Part shown: positions 43,998 through 53,956 of the stretch, piece after piece
Position numbering within the stretch: position 1 is the stretch's first letter
How the letters are laid out: each line of letters opens with the position of its first letter
Source of the DNA: Bradyrhizobium oligotrophicum S58
GTDB taxonomy: Bacteria > Pseudomonadota > Alphaproteobacteria > Rhizobiales > Xanthobacteraceae
Assembly (NCBI RefSeq): GCF_000344805.1
Contig: NC_020453.1
Coordinates: 1,550,001-1,614,000 of the forward strand
Direction of reading: 5' to 3'
DNA length: 64,000 nucleotides
Translations under genes and position numbers: made by a program
Notes under the pieces: model-generated
The model's input: the letters and a program-made list of their open reading frames with translations, nothing else
What the model was told of the DNA's origin: nothing
Database searches by the model: none

Positions 43998-44963
43998 CTA
44001 GACGCCCTCATAGACCAGCTTGGTGAACAGGGCCGGCGTGATCACGAACTGGCCCCACTTCCCGTCGAAGGCCGCCGTCGGCCTGGCAGCGACCACCGCA
44101 TCGAGCGTCTTCTCCTGCTTCTTGAGCCTCGCGACGTTGTCGCGGATGGCGACCAGCATGTCGCGATACTCCTGTAGCTCGGCGCGATTGCTGACCGGGG
44201 CGCCGTGTCCCGCGATCACGATCGTCTTGTCACTGGCCTTCGCCAGATTCGCGTCCGCGGCGCGGATCATGCCGTCGATGCTTCCGCCGGTCGAGTAGTC
44301 GATGAACGGGTAGATCCCGTTCCAGAAGGTGTCCGCGACATGCAGAATATCGGCTTCCACGAAGTGGACCGAGATGTCGCTGTCGGTGTGAGCAGGCCCA
44401 TAATACTGAAGTTCGATCGTGGACCGATTCACCGTCAGCTGTTTCCGCTCGGAAAATACGTCCGTCGGAATGGCGCTCGGCGCCAGGGCCGGGAAATCGA
44501 AGTTCCAGTCCTCGACGCGCTGCATCGTCTTCAAGTGTTTTTGCGTGTTCTCGTGAGCCGTAATCGCGGCGCCCTGGGCCTGAACCCACTCGTTGCCATC
44601 GGCGTGGTCGAAATGCCAATGCGTGTTGATGAGATGCCGAACGGGCTCGCTTCCAAGACTGGCCAGCGCTTCCAGCATTCTAGGCTTCGACGCTGTGATT
44701 CCGGCGTCGATCATGACCTTGCCGTCCGGCCCACTGAGCACGCCGACACTGCCGCCGGACCCCTCGAGGACGCTGACGCCACCGCGCAATTTGTGGACCT
44801 TGATCGATGCCGTGGCCGCGTCCGCGCGGATCATGTCCACGATGTTCCTCGCTTCGGCATACGCGGCCCGAGGCGTCAGCCACCCTCCACCGGATGCGAA
44901 CGTAGCCGATGCCACGCAACACAAACAAAAGCGCCGTCTTGTCAATTGTGACACTTGGCTCAT
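43998..44963 (-). CDS. Tat-exported metallo-beta-lactamase-fold hydrolase
   Basis: 321 residues from ATG at 44963. Tat signal MSQVSQLTRRRFCLCCVASA. MBL zinc motif THWHFDHADGN (H-x-H-x-D-H), next ligands in ENTQKHL and YYGPAHTDSDISVHF, and the last His in IVIAGHGAPVS. Family members hydrolyse lactones, thioesters, sulfate or phosphate esters or act in polysulfide/thiol metabolism; this group resembles the periplasmic 'quinoprotein relay system' or QuiP-like hydrolases, unproven. First gene of the three-gene operon, divergent from the first STAND regulator. Confidence 0.9.
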   Translation of the reverse strand: MSQVSQLTRRRFCLCCVASATFASGGGWLTPRAAYAEARNIVDMIRADAATASIKVHKLRGGVSVLEGSGGSVGVLSGPDGKVMIDAGITASKPRMLEALASLGSEPVRHLINTHWHFDHADGNEWVQAQGAAITAHENTQKHLKTMQRVEDWNFDFPALAPSAIPTDVFSERKQLTVNRSTIELQYYGPAHTDSDISVHFVEADILHVADTFWNGIYPFIDYSTGGSIDGMIRAADANLAKASDKTIVIAGHGAPVSNRAELQEYRDMLVAIRDNVARLKKQEKTLDAVVAARPTAAFDGKWGQFVITPALFTKLVYEGV

Positions 44964-45262
44964 CTTGGCCTCCGATGATCCGCAGGGTTCGTCCGGACAT
45001 CTGGGGCGAATTCGATGGCGGGTACTTGAATGAACCTCCTCGGCTTTGTACGTTTCGCTCACTCGCAGACGCAAACGATGCAAAAAAGCCCGCGCAACGC
45101 GCGGCAAGGGAGGCTTGTCCCTTTCGGGGCAACAAGCGAGCGATCGGTTGCAAAGTGTCGCAGGTCGATCGCGTAGGATGGATCTGTGATCGTTTGTGTC
45201 TCTGATTTTGACAAGCAGACATCTCAAGAATTGGCCGTTGGCGCCTTAGCGGGACATGCCGG
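44964..45262. promoter_or_regulatory. divergent intergenic region between MBL-fold gene and first giant regulator (299 bases)
   Basis: No gene. Holds promoters in both directions. TTTTGACAAG-like sequence at 45207-45216 could be a -35 box for the regulator but I see no good -10. The TCTAACAC motif seen near other genes of this region is absent here. Confidence 0.35.
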
Positions 45263-48130
45263 ATGATTCCTCAGGATTCGTTGCCGCAGGGGGATGAAGT
45301 GTCGTTCGGCTCGTTCATACTCCGGGTGAGTGAGCGGTCTCTGAGAAAGGGTGCGACGCCGGTCCACCTGCCGCCGCGCGCGCTGGATATTCTTCTTGTG
45401 CTTCTGCAGCAGGCGGGCAGCGTCGTCGACAAACATGATCTGATGGCGCGTGTCTGGCCGGACGTGACCGTCGATGCCGGCAGCCTGCGATTTCACATCG
45501 GCGTGTTGCGCAAGGTCCTGGGCGACGGAGAAGCCGGCGCCAGATTTGTCGCCACGGTGCCGGGCAAAGGGTACAGTTTCGTCTGTCCCGTATCATATCG
45601 GATGAGCGCAGAGGCGGACGATCGCAGTCGGGCTGTCGAGACGAACTATGGCCTGCCACCGCGTCTCAGCCGGATGATCGGTCGCGACGAAGTGGTCGAA
45701 AAAGTCTGCGGGATGCTCCTCAAGGATCGCTTCGTCACCATTGTTGGACCAGGCGGGATCGGCAAGACGACGGTGGCCATAGCTGCTGCGCATCAGAGGA
45801 ACCCGCAGGTCGCCAGCGCCGTGGCCTTCTTCGACTTGGGGCCCCTGAACGATCCCATGCTCGTGCCGACGGCCGTGGCGTCGACGCTCGGTCTCATGGT
45901 TCAATCCGATGATCCGACGCCGGCCATCATCAGCTTTATCCGCGACAAGAACATGTTGCTGATCCTCGACAGTTGCGAGCACGTCATCACCTCGGCGGCG
46001 GCACTCGCCGAGCATATTTTTCAGCACGCACCGAAGGTGCGAATTCTCGCGACGAGCCGCGAGGCGCTGCGGGTGGAGGGAGAATATGTCTTCCAACTGC
46101 CGTCATTGGAGAATCCGCCCGTGAATGTGCAGACAGTCTCGGACGTGCTTGCGTTTCCGGCGGCGCAATTGTTCCTGGATCGCGTTCTCGCGAGTGGGTC
46201 ATCATTCGAACTGAACGATGATGATGCTCCGATCGTCGGGGAAATCTGCCGACGATTGGATGGAATAGCACTGGCGATTGAAATCGCTGCAAGCCGGGTG
46301 ATCGCCTTCGGGGTCAAAGGAACGGCTGCTCTGCTCGATGACCGGTTCAGGCTGCTGGGCCAGGGGCGGCGCACGGCTTTGCAGCGTCACCAGACGCTGA
46401 CAGCTGCGCTGGATTGGAGTTACGGTCTGCTCTCCGACAACGAATCGCTTGTGCTTCGGCGGTCATCTGTCTTTGTCGGGTTTTTCTCGATGCGAGCCGT
46501 CGTTGCCGTGGTCGGGCCGGATGATCTCAGCGAGGAGCTCGCGTTCGAGGCCGTCGCAAGCCTCGTCGACAAGTCGCTGATAGCGGTCGCTTCAGGGACA
46601 TCGGAGGCGCGCTATCGTCTGCTCGACACCACGCGCGCATACGCCTTGTCGAAGCTCATCGATCATGACGACGACAACGGCGTCTTCCAGCGACATGCCA
46701 TATTTTATCTGAGGTGGGCCGAACAGCACGAGAGTGTTCGGCTGACCGAGGCAGGTCGTGACGGGGCCTCCGCTTACGACCCTCACCTCGGCAACATACG
46801 TGCAGCATTGGAGTGGAGCTTTCTTCAGACCGAAAAGTCGATCGCTATTGCACTGACCGCTGCGACTGCTCCACTGCTGCTTGAGTCGTCGTTGGTCACG
46901 GAATGTCGCCGCTGGACGGAGCTGGCGATGGTCAGTCTGGATGAGTCGAGCCGGGGGACGTCTCGAGAGGTGACCTTGCAGGCGGCGCTTGGCCTCTCGC
47001 TCATGTTTTCTCAAGGCAATAATCAGCAGGCCAGGACATCACTCGAAAGGGGACTTGAAGTGGCCGAGGACTTGGGGGATTTGCCAAGTCAACTGCAATT
47101 GATCGGTCGCCTTCATCTGTTTCACTACAGAACCGGAAATTTTCGCGAGGCTCTCAAATATGCCGAACGCAGTGAGGCCGTTGCACTGAAGATGAATGAC
47201 CAGGGGGCGCTGGCGGCTGCAAGCTCCCTTCTGGGTGTCTCGCATCATCTCATGGAGGATCTCGAGAAGGCGCGTGGGTACCTGGAATCGGCTGTCAGGC
47301 ACGTACCCGCTTCAAAGCATGTCGATTCACTCCGTCTTGGTCTTGACTATCGCAACCGCGCTGGAATCTGCCTGGCGCGTACGCTCTGGCTCCTTGGATA
47401 CGCCGACCGGGCGACCAAATTGGCTCGGCAGGTCTCGATTGAGGCCGGCAAGTTGAATCATCCGCTTACGCTCTGCATCGCGCTGATCTGGGCTGTTTCA
47501 GTCTATCTCTGGAACGGAGATTGGGAAAACGCGGAGCAGAGCATCGAGCGACTGATCGATCACGCGCGCAATCGCGCAATAGTCGCCTATGAGGCGGCCG
47601 GAATTGGCGTGCGAGGCTATCTCGCTGTCATGCGAGGTGACCACCAGGCGGGGCTGCCGATGCTGAGATACGCCCTCATCGAGACGCGAGCGCATCGCTA
47701 TGAACTGATGACGACAGCCTTCAAGAGTGCGTTGGCGGAAGGATTGCTGATGGCGGATCAAGCGAGAGAAGCGCTTGACGCGGCGGACGACGCACTTGCT
47801 ACGGTGGCGCGAAATGGAGACATGTTCAATGCCGCCGAGCTTCTTCGCATCAAAGGTCACGTGTTCTTGGCCGAAACCATGAAAGACATGCCCAGGGCGG
47901 AGGGGCTTTTCATTCAATCCCTCGAAGCCGCGAAGGCATGCGGAGCCCGTGCGTGGGAGCTGCGAACGGCGACGAGCTTGGCCAGCCTGTGGTGCTCGCA
48001 GGGAAAGTTCGAGTCGTCCGTGGAACTCTTGGAGAACGTCCTGGAAAGCCGCACCGAAGGCTTCGGTCGCCCTGATTTCATCAGCGCCAGGAAATTGCTC
48101 AGTGATTGCGCCAGGCGCGCTGCGCCTTGA
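45263..48130 (+). CDS. giant regulator 1: OmpR-type winged helix + STAND ATPase + TPR-like repeats
   Basis: 955 residues. Winged helix about 10-110 (LRKGATPVHLPPRALDILLV; VDKHDLMARVWPDVTVDAGS; ATVPGKGYSFVCPV). NTPase domain from about 135, Walker A FVTIVGPGGIGKTTVAIAAA and Walker B-like MLLILDSCEHVITSAAALAE, with the ARC-like motif RILATSREALRVEGEYVFQL. From about 500 alpha-helical TPR-like repeats (RYLLDTTRAYALSKLIDHDD onwards). This matches the COG3710/COG3903 type regulators that open on ligand binding to the repeats. Shares the layout with two more genes in this region. Targets not known; the AraC gene and hydrolases follow. Confidence 0.9.
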   Translation: MIPQDSLPQGDEVSFGSFILRVSERSLRKGATPVHLPPRALDILLVLLQQAGSVVDKHDLMARVWPDVTVDAGSLRFHIGVLRKVLGDGEAGARFVATVPGKGYSFVCPVSYRMSAEADDRSRAVETNYGLPPRLSRMIGRDEVVEKVCGMLLKDRFVTIVGPGGIGKTTVAIAAAHQRNPQVASAVAFFDLGPLNDPMLVPTAVASTLGLMVQSDDPTPAIISFIRDKNMLLILDSCEHVITSAAALAEHIFQHAPKVRILATSREALRVEGEYVFQLPSLENPPVNVQTVSDVLAFPAAQLFLDRVLASGSSFELNDDDAPIVGEICRRLDGIALAIEIAASRVIAFGVKGTAALLDDRFRLLGQGRRTALQRHQTLTAALDWSYGLLSDNESLVLRRSSVFVGFFSMRAVVAVVGPDDLSEELAFEAVASLVDKSLIAVASGTSEARYRLLDTTRAYALSKLIDHDDDNGVFQRHAIFYLRWAEQHESVRLTEAGRDGASAYDPHLGNIRAALEWSFLQTEKSIAIALTAATAPLLLESSLVTECRRWTELAMVSLDESSRGTSREVTLQAALGLSLMFSQGNNQQARTSLERGLEVAEDLGDLPSQLQLIGRLHLFHYRTGNFREALKYAERSEAVALKMNDQGALAAASSLLGVSHHLMEDLEKARGYLESAVRHVPASKHVDSLRLGLDYRNRAGICLARTLWLLGYADRATKLARQVSIEAGKLNHPLTLCIALIWAVSVYLWNGDWENAEQSIERLIDHARNRAIVAYEAAGIGVRGYLAVMRGDHQAGLPMLRYALIETRAHRYELMTTAFKSALAEGLLMADQAREALDAADDALATVARNGDMFNAAELLRIKGHVFLAETMKDMPRAEGLFIQSLEAAKACGARAWELRTATSLASLWCSQGKFESSVELLENVLESRTEGFGRPDFISARKLLSDCARRAAP

Positions 48131-48438
48131 CGGGGAACCCGGGCGGTCTACCGTCCCGAAGGAGACCCCTCACACAATCTAACACCTGTCTTTGAGCATT
48201 CTAACACGCCTCTCGGATGTTCTAACCCCCGGACTTGCTCAGGAATTGTACCTTGCAAGTGCCGAGCGACCAACACGAGAGTATCCACATATGCAAGAGT
48301 TGAAGGATCCCCAGAGGGGGGCGCTTGCCGGTTTTCAAGCTGGCGGCTGCCGTCGCAGCGACCGTGCTGGCATCGCTGCATCAAGCCGGCCCGCGCGCGC
48401 ATCGAGATCGCCGTCCCCACCGATTCGGGGAGCCTGAT
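48131..48438. promoter_or_regulatory. intergenic region with three TCTAAC repeats
   Basis: Contains TCTAACAC at 48178-48185 and 48200-48207 and TCTAACCC at 48221-48228, 22 and 21 bases apart, i.e. two helix turns, about 210 bases before the AraC start. The same 12-mer TTCTAACACGCC (48199-48210) recurs inverted at 58789-58800. Confidence 0.6.
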
Positions 48439-49428
48439 ATGAGCGTCCTCGATCAGACCGCCGCCGCAAGCCCAGGTTGGCCGGCGCACGCGTTTGGATC
48501 TGTCAAGACGCGCCGCACGCCTCCGAATCGTGGAGGCGCTGTGATAGCCCAGACGTCCTTGGACCGCGTTGATCTCTTCAGACAACTGGTCGTTCCGGCC
48601 GGCGAAGACGAGGTAGTGATCTCACACATTTCAAGACGCCTGGCCGGACATGGCTCCACGGAATCGCAAGCCAGGAAAGCGGGCTATGCGGTCTGCGTGC
48701 ACCTGGATGAACTCGCCTCATACGACGTGTGGAGCGACGAGAGGCATTGCGCCAGTCCTCCGCTCGCGGCAGGCACAATTCACATCAGCGACATGCGACA
48801 CACTTGGCAGGCAGATATTCAGAGCTCATTCCAGGTTGCCAATTTCTACCTACCTCAATCGGCTCTCGACGAGGTCGCCGAGGGGCAGGGCTCGCGGGGT
48901 GCGGGGACACTCCATTGTCCCATCGTGGAGACAAGATCGGACTCCGTCGTGACGAACGTTGCGATGGCGCTTCTGCCCGCTCTGATGCGTCCCGAACAGG
49001 CGAGCAAGATCTTTCTTGACCACGCCTGGAGAGCGCTGACGGCGCATTTGCTCAAAACATATGGATCGTCTGACGCGCGCCCGCAAATCGCCCGAGGCGG
49101 CCTTTCTCCATGGCAGGAGCGTCGGGCAAAGGAGATGCTGCTTGCAGACTTGAATGGCAATGTGACGTTGCCGGATCTCGCGCAGGCGTGCCGCCTGTCA
49201 TGCAGTCACTTCAGTCAGGCATTTCGACGGACGGTGGGCTGTCCGCCACATCGATGGCTGCTATCTCAACGGGTCGAACGATCGAAGGAATTGATGCTCA
49301 ACAGCGATCAACCGCTCAGCGAAATCGCGCTCAATGCCGGCTTCGCCGATCAAAGCCATTTCACGCGCGTATTTTCACGCATGGTCAAGACGAGCCCCGC
49401 CGCCTGGAAGCGTGCGCAGGAAAGGTAA
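48439..49428 (+). CDS. AraC-family transcriptional regulator
   Basis: 329 residues from ATG at 48439 (MSVLDQTAAASPGWPAHAFG). N-terminal cupin-like ligand domain without strong signature (about 40-210, VCVHLDELASYDVWSDERHC), C-terminal AraC/XylS domain from about 230: NVTLPDLAQACRLSCSHFSQ, AFRRTVGCPPHRWLLSQRVE, and second helix-turn-helix PLSEIALNAGFADQSHFTRV. It directly follows the giant regulator and precedes an alpha/beta hydrolase gene, which it may control. Confidence 0.92.
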   Translation: MSVLDQTAAASPGWPAHAFGSVKTRRTPPNRGGAVIAQTSLDRVDLFRQLVVPAGEDEVVISHISRRLAGHGSTESQARKAGYAVCVHLDELASYDVWSDERHCASPPLAAGTIHISDMRHTWQADIQSSFQVANFYLPQSALDEVAEGQGSRGAGTLHCPIVETRSDSVVTNVAMALLPALMRPEQASKIFLDHAWRALTAHLLKTYGSSDARPQIARGGLSPWQERRAKEMLLADLNGNVTLPDLAQACRLSCSHFSQAFRRTVGCPPHRWLLSQRVERSKELMLNSDQPLSEIALNAGFADQSHFTRVFSRMVKTSPAAWKRAQER

Positions 49429-49581
49429 GTGCGTCGGCGCAAAGAAATGCTTTCGTCACAAGGAGCAGAGAATACGAAAAGAAGCTGTAGTTCGTTCGCT
49501 CAATGATGCGTCAGTTGTAAGGCAACTCGGGTCCCGGCGGCTTTTCGTCGATGATCCCGACAAAACTCGACAGGAGCGGAC

Positions 49582-50403
49582 ATGAGCACAATCACGACGA
49601 AGGACGGTACGACGATCTACTATAACGATTGGGGTTCGGGTCGGCCGATCGTGTTCAGTCACGGATGGCCGCTGAGCGCGGACGCCTTCGAAGACCAGAT
49701 GTTCTTCCTCGCCTCGCGTGGCTATCGTTGCATTGCTCTCGATCGGCGCGGGCATGGCCGTTCGAGCCAGCCTTGGCAGGGCAACGATCTCAGCACCTAT
49801 GCCGACGATCTGGCGACGCTCGTCGATAAACTGGATCTGAAGCATGCGATCCATGTCGGGCATTCCACCGGCGGCGGCGAGGTGACCCGATATATCGGTC
49901 GGCACGGGACGGGCCGGGTGGCGAAGGCCATTCTGATAGGCGCCATTCCGCCGCTGATGCTCAAGACCGAAGCGAATCCCGGCGGCCTGCCGATCGCCGC
50001 GTTCGACGAGCTTCGCGCGAACGTGGCCGCCGACCGATCGAAGTTCTTCAAGGACTTGAGCCTGCCGTTCTATGGCTACAACCGATCCGGAGCGAAGATC
50101 TCGGAGGGAGTCCGTGAGTCCTTCTGGCTGCAGGGCATGATGGCCGGCTTTCCGGCGTCCTATTTCTGCATCAAGGCGTTCTCGGAAACAGACCTGACGG
50201 AGGACCTCAAGCGGTTCGACGTCCCCACTCTGGTCCTGCACGGGGACGACGACCAGATCGTTCCGATCGGCGCCTCGGCGCTGCTGTCGTCCAAGATCAT
50301 CAAGGACGCGAAGCTCGTCGTCTACGAGGGCGCACCGCATGGCATGTGCACGACCCTCAAGGACCGAGTCAACGCCGAGCTGCTATCGTTCATTCAAGGC
50401 TAG
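49582..50403 (+). CDS. alpha/beta hydrolase, cofactor-free chloroperoxidase/esterase type
   Basis: 273 residues. Nucleophile Ser95 in [14 protein letters not shown], catalytic Asp224 in [13 protein letters not shown] and His253 in EGAPHGMC, the triad of non-haem haloperoxidase-like serine hydrolases. Oxyanion stretch [20 protein letters not shown]. No signal peptide, so cytoplasmic. The 3' end is partly repeated just downstream as a decayed copy. ATG preceded by AGGAGCGG. Possibly regulated by the AraC protein 150 bases upstream. Confidence 0.92.
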   Translation: MSTITTKDGTTIYYNDWGSGRPIVFSHGWPLSADAFEDQMFFLASRGYRCIALDRRGHGRSSQPWQGNDLSTYADDLATLVDKLDLKHAIHVGHSTGGGEVTRYIGRHGTGRVAKAILIGAIPPLMLKTEANPGGLPIAAFDELRANVAADRSKFFKDLSLPFYGYNRSGAKISEGVRESFWLQGMMAGFPASYFCIKAFSETDLTEDLKRFDVPTLVLHGDDDQIVPIGASALLSSKIIKDAKLVVYEGAPHGMCTTLKDRVNAELLSFIQG

Positions 50404-50431
50404 CGGCTCATGCGCCGGCGCCCGACGGCAC

Positions 50432-50509
50432 GTTGTCGAAGAAGCTCCGCACGGGCTCTGCACGCCGCACAAGGATCGCGTCGATGCGGAGCCCCTCGCA
50501 TTCATAAGG
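50432..50509 (+). pseudogene. C-terminal remnant of a second alpha/beta hydrolase
   Basis: VVEEAPHGLCTPHKDRVDAE (then PLAFIRSS) parallels the end of the intact gene, [20 protein letters not shown], including the catalytic His. Only about 26 codons remain, 28 bases after the intact stop. A tandem paralogue that has been lost. Confidence 0.8.
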
Positions 50510-50534
50510 TCATCGGCAGTTCGGCGGCACGACG

Positions 50535-51047
50535 ATGGGACATGCGATGAACCGGGCGGCAAGGCTCGCCATTTTGATTGCGGCGACCGCGGGCGCCGTC
50601 TTCCTGCGATCCAGCGCGGCGCCCGGGGAGCTCGCGCTGTCGCCGATCTTCGGCGTTGGAATTCCGCCGGACTACCGCCATTGGGAGTTGGTCGGGGTGG
50701 CGCACGAAACCGGGTTGGACGAGCTCCGGGGCATTGTCGGTAACGCGGCGGCGATCGAGGCCTATCGGGCCGGAACGCTGCCGTTTCCGGACGGGGCGAT
50801 CCTGGTCAAGCTGGCGTGGAAGCACGTCCAGTCGACGGAGTTCGAACCTGCGTTCGTACCCGGGCCCGCCACGACGGTCCAGGTCATGGTCAAGGACTCG
50901 ATACGATACCGCTCGACCGGTGGCTGGGGCTTCGGTCGCTTCATCGATGGCCGCCCGGTCGACGAGGCTCAACATCAAACCTGCTTTGGCTGCCACGCCG
51001 CGGGGGTCAAAGAACACGACTTCGTCTTCACCCGACTTGCGCCTTGA
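50535..51047 (+). CDS. cytochrome P460-family protein
   Basis: 170 residues; ATG at 50535, or MNRAARLAILIAATAGAVFL twelve bases later. Signal peptide about residues 5-28. Domain features GVGIPPDYRHWELVGVAHET, FPDGAILVKLAWKH, and the haem attachment CFGCHAAGVKEHDFVFTRLA near the C-terminus. Family members are periplasmic monohaem proteins oxidising hydroxylamine or unknown substrates; the Lys cross-link of true P460 cannot be judged. Located between two hydrolase genes. Confidence 0.88.
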   Translation: MGHAMNRAARLAILIAATAGAVFLRSSAAPGELALSPIFGVGIPPDYRHWELVGVAHETGLDELRGIVGNAAAIEAYRAGTLPFPDGAILVKLAWKHVQSTEFEPAFVPGPATTVQVMVKDSIRYRSTGGWGFGRFIDGRPVDEAQHQTCFGCHAAGVKEHDFVFTRLAP

Positions 51048-51357
51048 GACTCGATTGCCCCTAGGGCGCCGACAGCGTTCCCGGAATGATGCTGAGCTGT
51101 CCAGATCGTCTCATTCAATTCGTCAGCGTGGCGAGATCCATTTCGGACGCGTCGTGCTCACCTCAAGCGATGCCGGCATCATCTGAACTCGTCGCCTTCG
51201 CGCGGACGGCAAGAACAGACAATCGGAAAGAGTCGCAGGCAAGAGCAGATCGATCCTCGCGGATAGTCTCTCCGGCATCGGCCGGCAAATGCAGATGGCG
51301 CGACGATCGCGTTGCCTGTCGGCGGTCGCACAGGCGCAACATCCCGGAGAAGCAGAC

Positions 51358-52341
51358 ATGATCAGATTGACACGATATATCAAGATCGCGGCTCTTGCCG
51401 CGTCCGTAGCTGCGCTCTCGCCGATCCCGACGATGGTGTCCGGACCGGCGCAGGCAATGGACGCGAGCCCCATTCCGGTTACTCACTATCGGACAGTAAA
51501 GATCGACGACATCGATATCTTCTATCGAGAAGCCGGGCCTGCGGATGCTCCGGTCATCTTGCTCCTTCACGGATTCCCGACGTCGTCACACATGTTCCGC
51601 AACCTGATTCCTCAACTGGCGTCCCGCTATCATGTGATCGCGCCGGATTATCCGGGCTTCGGCCAGAGCGCAGCTCCCGACCACAAGACGTTCGCCTATA
51701 CGTTCGCTCACTTCGCCGACCTGACGGACGGTCTGCTGGGCAAGCTCGAGGTGAAGCGCTACGCGATGTACGTGATGGACTACGGCGCCCCGGTCGGCTA
51801 CCGGCTCGCGCTGAAGCATCCGGAACGGGTGAGCGCGCTGATCATCCAGAACGGCAATGCCTACGAGGAGGGGCTCAAGAAGTTCTGGGATCCGATCAAG
51901 GCCTACTGGGCCGACGGATCGCCGGCGCACCGCAAAGCGCTGGAAGTGCTGATGAAGCTGGAGACGACGAAATTCCAGTACACCGACGGAATGAGCGACG
52001 TCAGCCGGATCGATCCGGACAATATCCTGCACGACCAGACCTTGCTGGACCGGCCGGGCAACATGGATATTCAACTCGACCTGTTCCACGACTACGGGTC
52101 GAACGTTCCGCTCTATCCGCAGTTTCAGGCGTTCTTCCGGGAGCGCAAGCCGCCGACCCTGATCGTCTGGGGAAAGAACGACTTCATCTTCCCGGCAGAT
52201 GGCGCCGGTCCGTATCTGCGCGACCTGCCAGATGCCGAATTGCATCTGATCGACAGCGGCCACTTCGCACTCGAGGACAAGGCCGATGAGATGGTTCCGT
52301 TGATCCGCAGCTTTCTCGAACGGAAACTGCCGGCCTCCTGA
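51358..52341 (+). CDS. exported alpha/beta hydrolase with Asp nucleophile (epoxide hydrolase/haloalkane dehalogenase type)
   Basis: 327 residues from ATG at 51358. Signal peptide [20 protein letters not shown] with cleavage near residue 37. [20 protein letters not shown] is the oxyanion motif; the nucleophile is Asp141 in [15 protein letters not shown], replacing the Ser of esterases; His in [19 protein letters not shown]. Such enzymes open epoxides or cleave carbon-halogen bonds through an alkyl-enzyme ester. Function in the periplasm is inferred from the signal. Start chosen for the classical signal sequence. Confidence 0.9.
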   Translation: MIRLTRYIKIAALAASVAALSPIPTMVSGPAQAMDASPIPVTHYRTVKIDDIDIFYREAGPADAPVILLLHGFPTSSHMFRNLIPQLASRYHVIAPDYPGFGQSAAPDHKTFAYTFAHFADLTDGLLGKLEVKRYAMYVMDYGAPVGYRLALKHPERVSALIIQNGNAYEEGLKKFWDPIKAYWADGSPAHRKALEVLMKLETTKFQYTDGMSDVSRIDPDNILHDQTLLDRPGNMDIQLDLFHDYGSNVPLYPQFQAFFRERKPPTLIVWGKNDFIFPADGAGPYLRDLPDAELHLIDSGHFALEDKADEMVPLIRSFLERKLPAS

Positions 52342-52464
52342 CGAGCGGCATACGCGGTAGTTCATCGGAGGCGCAGCACCAAGTCGGCACTGCGCCTGCA
52401 GATGCAGGACGTAAGCGGCCTTTCGGCGCGCTGGATCACTTTAGCTAACGCAAGGAAATCGAAC

Positions 52465-52896
52465 ATGGACGCCTCTTTCGACACGGACGCCAGGCCCGCC
52501 GGCAACGTGCCGTCGGTGACTCTCGACGCCGCGACGGCTCGCGATGTTCGCGGTCCGTCGGCTTTGCTTGCCCTCGATGATGAACCGCCTCCCAGGCTGA
52601 TTGTGGATCCGCCGCTCGCCGGTCCTCTCCCAGCGGGAAAGGTCTTCATCCAATATAGAACGGAGAACCTGCGTGTGCTGCCGGTCTTCGGTGCCGGAGC
52701 CCTGGACGTGTCGCCGAGGGCTGGACACGTGCACGTCACGGTGGACGACGCGACCTGGCACTTCATCGACGCATCCGGCGAAACGGTTGTCCTCGTGGGC
52801 CTTGCTCCGGGCCCGCACCGCGTGCTGTTCGAATTGGCGGACCCGATCCACCGCGTAATCGACCGTCAAACGGTGCGGTTTACAATACCGGAATGA
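52465..52896 (+). CDS. DUF6130-like small protein
   Basis: 143 residues from ATG at 52465 (MDASFDTDARPAGNVPSVTL). Beta-rich: PRLIVDPPLAGPLPAGKVFI, LPVFGAGALDVSPRAGHVHV, DDATWHFIDASGETVVLVGL and GPHRVLFELADPIHRVIDRQ, as in DUF6130 (an all-beta Ig-like family often near stress genes). No signal peptide seen. Read just before dps and 70-odd bases apart from it; possibly same transcript. Function unknown. Confidence 0.75.
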   Translation: MDASFDTDARPAGNVPSVTLDAATARDVRGPSALLALDDEPPPRLIVDPPLAGPLPAGKVFIQYRTENLRVLPVFGAGALDVSPRAGHVHVTVDDATWHFIDASGETVVLVGLAPGPHRVLFELADPIHRVIDRQTVRFTIPE

Positions 52897-52995
52897 TATC
52901 GGCCAAGGCATCGCACGTTCGTCCAATACCCTTGTCGTCAGGTGTGAGACGATCGACATCGCGGAGTAGTGGACAGAAACTGGAAGGGATCGAAG

Positions 52996-53526
52996 ATGGA
53001 TGCTGTGGAAACGAAGAAGCGCCGAGCCGCACCGCTGCAGACGCCAAGCGGCCTCGGGGCAAATGCTGTGCGCGACGTCTCGGGCGCGTTGACCGCGCTG
53101 CTGGCGGACATGCTGGCGCTTTACCTGAAGACCAAGAACTTCCATTGGCATGCGTCGGGGCCGCACTTCCGCGAAGATCACCTGATGCTGGATGATCAAA
53201 GTGCTCAAGTCCTCGCTACGACGGACGCCATCGCGGAGCGCGTGCGCAAGGTCGGCGGAACGACCATCAAATCCATCGGGCATGTCTCGCGCTTGCAGCG
53301 GGTCATCGACAACGATGCGGAGTACGTGACGCCGCTCGACATGCTCGCGGAGTTGCGCGACGACAACATGCAGCTGATCGCCCGGATGCGGGAGGCCCAC
53401 CAGCTCTGCGAGGAGCACCGGGACGTCGCGAGCGCCAGCCTGCTCGAGCCGTGGATCGACGAAGCCGAAGGCCGGGTCTGGTTCCTGTTCGAGAGCAGTC
53501 GCCGATCACAATCGTCCGCCGGCTAG
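52996..53526 (+). CDS. dps: Dps-type DNA-protecting ferritin
   Basis: 176 residues from ATG at 52996 (MDAVETKKRRAAPLQTPSGL); an earlier GTG adds nine residues. The ferroxidase motif NFHWHASGPHFREDHLMLDD lies at about 48-67. The basic N-terminal tail (KKRRAAPLQ) could bind DNA. Dps dodecamers oxidise Fe(II) with peroxide and shield DNA during starvation and oxidative stress. It fits a stress-related neighbourhood with a peroxiredoxin-like gene 750 bases on. Confidence 0.93.
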   Translation: MDAVETKKRRAAPLQTPSGLGANAVRDVSGALTALLADMLALYLKTKNFHWHASGPHFREDHLMLDDQSAQVLATTDAIAERVRKVGGTTIKSIGHVSRLQRVIDNDAEYVTPLDMLAELRDDNMQLIARMREAHQLCEEHRDVASASLLEPWIDEAEGRVWFLFESSRRSQSSAG

Positions 53527-53578
53527 AGCCAGACCGCAGTCAATCGAGGCGAGCTTCGGAGGCGCGGCGATAAGCATT

Positions 53579-53797
53579 TTGGCGGGATACGATGGCCGCG
53601 ACGTGCTCGACCGTCGCACTTTCATGGATGGGACGGCGGGTGCGCTGGCTTTACCTCTGCTGCCGGATCGCACGCTTGCGCGCAACGCCTATGCTTTCAA
53701 GCACGGGGCTTTCGATACCGGCTGCATCCACCGCCGAGATCAACTGTGGTGGCGCGCTGTTACGATAGCAAGCTGCGGCTACAGCAAGCGTCGCTAG
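53579..53797 (+). pseudogene. N-terminal remnant of a Tat-exported MBL-fold hydrolase
   Basis: Frame reads DRRTFMDGTAGALALPLLPD then RTLARNAYAFKHGAFD, the Tat signal and first strand of the exported metallo-beta-lactamase-fold proteins (usual form FKHGAFEVTVVSDG). After this the similarity breaks off (TGCIHRRDQ...) and no zinc motif follows. Start would be GTG at 53603. A truncated copy. Confidence 0.55.
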
Positions 53798-53800
53798 TGG

Positions 53801-53956
53801 CTAGTTGTAGAGCCGGCGCAGCGCCTTGATGGCCTCTCGTTGCTCGTCGATTTGCTGCTGGATCGCCTTGCGAAGCTCCTTTGATCGCAACCTGTTGCTA
53901 TCGGACTCGACCTCCTTGAGCGCAGATTCGGCGTCCGCCAGGATCTTCATCGTCAT
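53801..53956 (-). CDS. 51-residue coiled-coil protein, unknown function
   Basis: MTMKILADAESALKEVESDS then NRLRSKELRKAIQQQIDEQR, ending EAIKALRRLYN. Regular charged heptads predict a single helix or coiled coil. It ends four bases past the stop of the MBL remnant on the other strand. Could be a small stress protein or an expressed remnant; start MTMK at 53956 or MKIL six bases later. Confidence 0.45.
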   Translation of the reverse strand: MTMKILADAESALKEVESDSNRLRSKELRKAIQQQIDEQREAIKALRRLYN

